A stretch of 60,225 nucleotides of DNA from Opitutia bacterium (GTDB taxonomy: Bacteria; Verrucomicrobiota; Verrucomicrobiia; Opitutales; Opitutaceae), in the NCBI GenBank assembly GCA_947453695.1, contig CANGHW010000021.1:1-60225 (forward strand), given 5' to 3'. This document shows, one piece after another, positions 56,087-60,225 of this stretch; position 1 is the first letter of the stretch, and every line of letters starts with the position of its first letter. The notes under the pieces are model-generated. The model worked only from the letters and a program-made list of their open reading frames with translations, searched no databases and was not told where the DNA came from. Made by a program: the position numbers and the translations under genes.

Positions 56087-58507
56087 ATGCTCTCCGACCT
56101 CCGCTTCGCCTTTCGCCAACTCGCGAAGTCCCCGGGCTTCACCTTCGTCGCAATCCTCGCACTCGCGCTCGGCGTCGCCACCGCGACGTCGATGTTCACG
56201 TTCTACAACGCCTTGCTTCTCCGCCCCATCCCGTTCGTCACCGACGAATCCACGCTCCTCTACCTCCGCACCTACAACGTCCGCCAACCCGCCGACGACT
56301 TCGATAGCTCTGTCCCCGACTTCCGCGACATCCGCCGCGAGTCCCAAACTCTCTCCGGCGCCCTTACGGTCTGGAACCGCACCTATATCCTCGGCGGCTC
56401 CGAACGCCCGGAACGCGCCCTCGGCAACTGGATCACCGCCGACGCGTTTCAAACCCTCGGCGTCCGTCCCGCTCTGGGACGCCTCTTCCGCCCCGACGAA
56501 AGCCGCCCCGGCTCCCCTCCAGTCGTCATCCTCGGCCACGCTCTCTGGAAACGCTCCTACGGCGGCAACCCCGACCTCCTCGGCCAGACCATCACGCTCA
56601 ACAACGAGTCCGTCACCGTCGTTGGTATCATGCCCGAGGGCTTCGCGTTTCCCGAAACCACCCAGCTCTGGCAGCCCTTCCCCGACAATGAAATGGCACG
56701 CGACGAAGAGCGCGGCTCCCACGGATTCCCCATCTACGCCCGGATGAAGCCCGGCGTCACGCTCTCCAGCGTGCAGGCCGAACTCGATACCCTCGGCGCC
56801 CGCCACGAGGCCGCCTACCCGAAGACCAATACCGGGATGCGCTTCCGCGCCCTGCTCATGCGCGACGAGGCCATGCGGGAGGAGAAACTCGCACTCCAGC
56901 TTATGCTCGGCGCCGTCTTCGCCGTCCTCCTCATCGCCTGCGGCAACGTCGCCAATCTCCTCCTCGCCCGCTCCTCGGCCCGCTCCCGCGAGCTCGCCGT
57001 GCGCGCCGCCCTCGGTGCCGGCCGTGGCCGCCTGGTGCGCCAGCTGCTCACCGAAAGTCTCCTCCTCGGCGTCGCTGGCGGTCTCGCCGGCTTCGTGCTC
57101 ACTTTCTGGCAGATCGACTTCGTCCTCAGTCTCATCCCCGTCGAGATTCCGTTCTGGATTCGCTTCGACCTCGATTGGCGCGTCCTCGCCTTCGCCCTCG
57201 CCGCCACCATCGGCTCTAGCCTCCTCTTCGGCGCCTTCCCCGCCATCCAGCTCTCCCGTCCCGACCTCGCGCAGGAACTCAAGGACGGCGCCCGCGGCGG
57301 CACCGCCTCCGGCCACGGCCGCCGTTTCCGCGCCTATCTCATCGTCTTCCAACTCGCCCTCACCCTCGTCCTCCTCGTCGCCGCCGGCTTGATGACCCGC
57401 AGCTTCCTCCACCTGCAAAACATCGATCCCGGCTTCGATCCCACCGGCATTTTCACGTTCCGCACTGGCATTCCTCCCACCATCGAGAAGGACGAAAAGA
57501 TCGCGCAGAAATTCTTCGAGACCGCGATCGACCGCCTCCGCGAGATCCCGGGCGTCGAAGACGCCGGTTTCATCAGCTATCTCCCGCTCACCAATTCCTC
57601 GAACTACAACTCCTTCGCCATCGCCGGCCGCCCCGAGCCCACGCCCGGCCAATTGCCCTCGGCCATCTACCGCGCCGCCTCGCCCGGAGTGTTCTCCGCG
57701 CTCCGCATTCCCCTTCGCCGCGGCCGCTTCTTCGACGAACGCGACCGCGCGGACCGCGAGCCAGTCGCCGTCGTGAGCGAAGCCTTCGTCGCAAAATTCT
57801 TCCCCCACGAAGATCCCCTCGGTCGCCGTCTCGTCTACGGCCACGAGCTGGAAGAAAAACTCCGCAAGACCGTCACGATCGTCGGCGTCGTCGGTGACAT
57901 CGCCCAGCGCCCCACCGCCCGCGAGATCGATCCCGCCGTCTGGCTCCCACTCGCGCAGAAGCCCGACAACTTCATGAGTGCCGTCCTCCGCGTGAAGGGC
58001 GAACCCGCCTCCTATCTCGCGCCTGCGCAGGATGCCCTCGTTGCCGCCCGTGCCGGCATCCCGCTCTACCTGCCCGGCCCGCTCGCCAAAGTCGCTAGCG
58101 ACAACATGTGGCCCCAGCGCTTTTTCGGCTTTCTGTTCATCATGTTCGCCGTCGTCGCTCTCTTTCTCGCCGCCCTCGGCATCTACGGCGTGATGGCCTA
58201 CAACGTCGCCCAACGCACCCAGGAGATCGGCGTTCGCATGGCCCTCGGCGCCGAGCCGCGCAACGTCGTGACCATGATCATCGGCCAGGGCTTCCGCCTC
58301 GTCCTCGCCGGCCTCGCGCTCGGCCTAGTCGCCGCGTGGTTCAGCGCCCAACTCCTCGCCAGCCTCCTCCACGGCGTCGAGCCACACGACCCGCCCACCT
58401 TCGCCTTCGTCCCACTACTCCTCGCCCTCGTCGCTCTCCTCGCCTGCTACCTTCCGAGCCGCCGCGCCACGCGCATCGATCCGCTCCACGCCCTCCGCGG
58501 TGAGTAA
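56087..58507 (+). CDS. ADOP-type duplicated ABC permease (MacB/FtsX family)
   Basis: An 806-aa inner-membrane permease of the duplicated orphan permease type. It opens MLSDLRFAFRQLAKSPGFTF with the first helix VAILALALGVATATSMFTFY, then a MacB_PCD periplasmic domain. Two FtsX-type four-helix units follow, the first near residues 270-430 (ELAVRAALGAGRGRLVRQLL) and the second near 670-800 (EIGVRMALGAEPRNVVTMII). It ends in SRRATRIDPLHALRGE, the normal C-terminus. Such permeases move no substrate through the membrane but transmit ATP hydrolysis to the periplasmic adaptor. It is probably served by the ATPase upstream. Confidence 0.92.
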   Translation: MLSDLRFAFRQLAKSPGFTFVAILALALGVATATSMFTFYNALLLRPIPFVTDESTLLYLRTYNVRQPADDFDSSVPDFRDIRRESQTLSGALTVWNRTYILGGSERPERALGNWITADAFQTLGVRPALGRLFRPDESRPGSPPVVILGHALWKRSYGGNPDLLGQTITLNNESVTVVGIMPEGFAFPETTQLWQPFPDNEMARDEERGSHGFPIYARMKPGVTLSSVQAELDTLGARHEAAYPKTNTGMRFRALLMRDEAMREEKLALQLMLGAVFAVLLIACGNVANLLLARSSARSRELAVRAALGAGRGRLVRQLLTESLLLGVAGGLAGFVLTFWQIDFVLSLIPVEIPFWIRFDLDWRVLAFALAATIGSSLLFGAFPAIQLSRPDLAQELKDGARGGTASGHGRRFRAYLIVFQLALTLVLLVAAGLMTRSFLHLQNIDPGFDPTGIFTFRTGIPPTIEKDEKIAQKFFETAIDRLREIPGVEDAGFISYLPLTNSSNYNSFAIAGRPEPTPGQLPSAIYRAASPGVFSALRIPLRRGRFFDERDRADREPVAVVSEAFVAKFFPHEDPLGRRLVYGHELEEKLRKTVTIVGVVGDIAQRPTAREIDPAVWLPLAQKPDNFMSAVLRVKGEPASYLAPAQDALVAARAGIPLYLPGPLAKVASDNMWPQRFFGFLFIMFAVVALFLAALGIYGVMAYNVAQRTQEIGVRMALGAEPRNVVTMIIGQGFRLVLAGLALGLVAAWFSAQLLASLLHGVEPHDPPTFAFVPLLLALVALLACYLPSRRATRIDPLHALRGE

Positions 58508-58546
58508 TTTTTTCGCCCGGCGAAAATCCAAAATCGGAAATCGAAT

Positions 58547-60225
58547 ATGCGCACCGCCTTCCGCTCCCTCGCCCGCACACCCAGTTTCACAGTCATCGCC
58601 GCCCTTACGATCGCCCTTGGCATCGGCGCATCCACCGCGATTTTTTCGGTCGTCCACGCCCTCCTCGTCTCGCCGCTCCGCTACGGCGATGCCCGCCAAC
58701 TCGTCCAGCTCCGCTCCCAACACCCCGAGCAGGGACAGTCCTCGCTCGCCCCTGCCACCTTCGGCGATGTCGTAGCCTCTTCCCAATCCTTCGAGGCCGC
58801 CGCCGCGCAGACTTACTTCTACTACAACCTCACGAAGATCGGCACCGCCGCCCGCGTGACCGGCGTCCAAGCCACCGCCGACTACTTCAAGCTCTGGCAG
58901 GTTCAACCGCTCCTCGGTCGCACATGGCGCGCCGACGAAGCCCTCTCGTCATCCGCTCCCGTCGTCGTCCTCTCCGAGCAAACGTGGCGCAAACACTACG
59001 CCGCCAACCCCGCGCTGATCGGCCAGACGATCATGATCGACGATGCCGCCGTCACCGTCATCGGCGTCATGCCTGCCTCGTTCCAAGATCCCTGGGGCAA
59101 CGGCGCGCTCTGGCGCCCCATCGCCACCGACAGCGACACCGCCCGCGACCGCACCTCGCGTTTCTGGAGTCCCTTCGCCCGCCTCAAACCCGGCGTCACC
59201 CTCGCCCAAGCCAACGCCGAACTCGCCACCCTCGCCGTGCGTCTTCGCGAAACCCACGGCGAACACTACCGCGGCTGGACCCTCGTCGCCGGCGACCTTC
59301 ATCAAGCCGTCGTCGGTGACTACCAGACCGGCCTCCTCGTCATCCTCGGCGCCGTCGGCTGCGTCATGCTCATCACCTGCGCCAACGTCGCCGGTCTCAA
59401 CATCGTCCGCGCCACCGCCCGTCGCAAAGAACTCGCCATCCGCACCGCCCTCGGCGCCTCGCGCGGCCAGCTCCTCCGCGACCTCCTCGCCGAGAGCCTG
59501 CTCCTCGCCCTCCTCGGCGGCGTCGGCGGCGTGCTCCTCGGTAGCTGGGGCATCGACGCCCTCCTCGCGACCGTGCCCGAGGGCGGCTGGATTCCGCGCG
59601 CGGACGAGATCGCGCTCAATGCTCCCGTCCTCCTCGCCGCCCTCGTCCTCTCCCTCGTAACCGGCGTCGTCTTCGGTCTCGCCCCGGGCTTCACCGCTGC
59701 CCGCGTCGATGCCAACGACGCCCTCAAGGAAAACGCCCGCGCCTCCGCCCACCGCGGCGCCCGCCGTCTCCGCTCCGCCCTCGTCATCGCCGAGATCGCC
59801 CTCGCGTTCATCCTCCTGGCCTGTGCCGGCCTCCTTGGCCGAAGCTGGATCGCGATCCTCCAACAACGCTCCGGCATCGATGCCACCCGCGTGCTCTCCC
59901 TCGGCGTCTCCCTCTCCGAACAACGCTACACCACCCCGGAGAAACGCCTCGATTTCTACCGCCGCGCTCTCGCCGAGGTCGCCGCCGTTCCCGGTGTCGC
60001 CGCCGCCGGGTTCACGCACACGTCGCCGTTTCGCTGGGGCATCCCACTCACCCTTGTCCCCGTCGGCCGCGACGGCGCGACTGCCGAAGTCAACGTTCCC
60101 CCCACGTTCTATGATTCCGTCAGCACTGATTTCTTCGTCGCCGCCGGTATCCCGCTCCGCGCCGGCCGCCTCTTCTCCGCCGCCGACCGCACCGGCGCAA
60201 AACCCGTCATGATCCTGAGCGAGAC
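58547..60225 (+). CDS. Second ADOP-type ABC permease, truncated by the window end
   Basis: The open frame from ATG 58547 runs to the last base of the window (559 full codons) without a stop. It begins MRTAFRSLARTPSFTVIAAL, then LGIGASTAIFSVVHALLVSP, the standard ADOP opening. A MacB_PCD domain (APVVVLSEQTWRKHYAANPA, GVMPASFQDPWG) and the first FtsX unit follow (ELAIRTALGASRGQLLRDLL, LIAESLLLALLGG-like helices), then the start of the second periplasmic domain. The second FtsX unit is missing because of the edge. It lies 39 bp after the first permease and is probably co-transcribed, giving a heteromeric permease pair with one ATPase. Confidence 0.9.
   Translation, partial: MRTAFRSLARTPSFTVIAALTIALGIGASTAIFSVVHALLVSPLRYGDARQLVQLRSQHPEQGQSSLAPATFGDVVASSQSFEAAAAQTYFYYNLTKIGTAARVTGVQATADYFKLWQVQPLLGRTWRADEALSSSAPVVVLSEQTWRKHYAANPALIGQTIMIDDAAVTVIGVMPASFQDPWGNGALWRPIATDSDTARDRTSRFWSPFARLKPGVTLAQANAELATLAVRLRETHGEHYRGWTLVAGDLHQAVVGDYQTGLLVILGAVGCVMLITCANVAGLNIVRATARRKELAIRTALGASRGQLLRDLLAESLLLALLGGVGGVLLGSWGIDALLATVPEGGWIPRADEIALNAPVLLAALVLSLVTGVVFGLAPGFTAARVDANDALKENARASAHRGARRLRSALVIAEIALAFILLACAGLLGRSWIAILQQRSGIDATRVLSLGVSLSEQRYTTPEKRLDFYRRALAEVAAVPGVAAAGFTHTSPFRWGIPLTLVPVGRDGATAEVNVPPTFYDSVSTDFFVAAGIPLRAGRLFSAADRTGAKPVMILSE

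Noticed and set aside
56072..58213. 713-codon open frame on the - strand opposite the first ADOP permease
   Set aside because: Acidic, Gly/Glu-rich mirror of GC-rich codons with no domain pattern; the + strand gene has full family motifs over the same bases.
1..60225. CRISPR array, tRNA or rRNA genes, prophage or intact IS element
   Set aside because: I saw no regularly spaced repeats, no tRNA-like TTC-loop/acceptor pattern, no rRNA segment, and no transposase, integrase or phage structural gene.

Overview
The window is GC-rich DNA in which almost every base is coding, with short spacers and many 4-bp ATGA/GTGA stop-start overlaps. The gene content suggests a polysaccharide-degrading member of the Verrucomicrobiota, most likely Opitutaceae-like. 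The signs are DUF1080 and heparinase II/III proteins, BNR/sialidase-like propellers, twin-arginine export signals, very large carboxypeptidase-regulatory-domain TonB receptors and acidobacterial-type duplicated permeases. This placement is inference, because there is no rRNA or other phylogenetic marker. I found no tRNA, rRNA, CRISPR array, phage or intact insertion sequence.

Layout. 1-5.3 kb: a DUF4139 tail fragment, a PrxQ-type peroxiredoxin, a P1/DmpA-like peptidase, a kinase-like protein and a membrane hybrid histidine kinase. 5.4-14 kb: carbohydrate genes (gluconate 5-dehydrogenase-like SDR, 2-hydroxyacid dehydrogenase, sialidase-like protein, DUF1080 and heparinase-like pair, Tat-exported propeller). 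14-19 kb: a TIR-TM-TPR protein divergent from a TonB receptor. 19-25.5 kb: SMP-30 lactonase, an anti-sigma-like PAS protein, a TIM-barrel isomerase, a secreted endonuclease/phosphatase and a propeller-phosphoesterase lipoprotein.

25.7-41.7 kb appears to be one catabolic locus. A leftward run holds a sialidase-like propeller, CE1-like esterase, M28 peptidase, FAD oxidoreductase, NahK-like kinase, PIG-L deacetylase and zinc-ribbon peptide. It is divergent from a rightward DHDPS/NAL-family aldolase, kelch protein and MFS transporter. A TonB receptor and a GntR/FadR-family regulator follow. Four TGGTATACCA-like palindromes sit upstream of both divergent operons, the receptor and the regulator, so one GntR regulon is a testable reading. 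A sugar nucleotidyltransferase lies next to it.

41.7-46.4 kb: a HutF-like deiminase with a long disordered N-terminus, a threonine ammonia-lyase gene with an in-frame amber codon, an asparaginase and a TRIC/UPF0126 membrane protein. The threonine ammonia-lyase gene is preceded by an Ile/Val-rich leader peptide and an intrinsic terminator, the layout of an ilv-type attenuator. 46.4-50.4 kb: a leftward pilus/secretion subassembly (two prepilin-like proteins and PilM/N/O/P-like proteins) without a secretin or ATPase. 50.6-60.2 kb: an NtrC-type regulator and its sensor kinase, then a membrane fusion protein, a possible small membrane peptide, a MacB-type ATPase and two ADOP-type permeases, the last cut by the window end. 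Good sigma-54 (-24/-12) promoter matches precede both halves of this cluster.

Three copies of a 56-bp double-hairpin REPIN-like repeat occupy intergenic spacers at 8.5, 21.7 and 25.6 kb. Function calls are from reading translated sequence; no database search was run.
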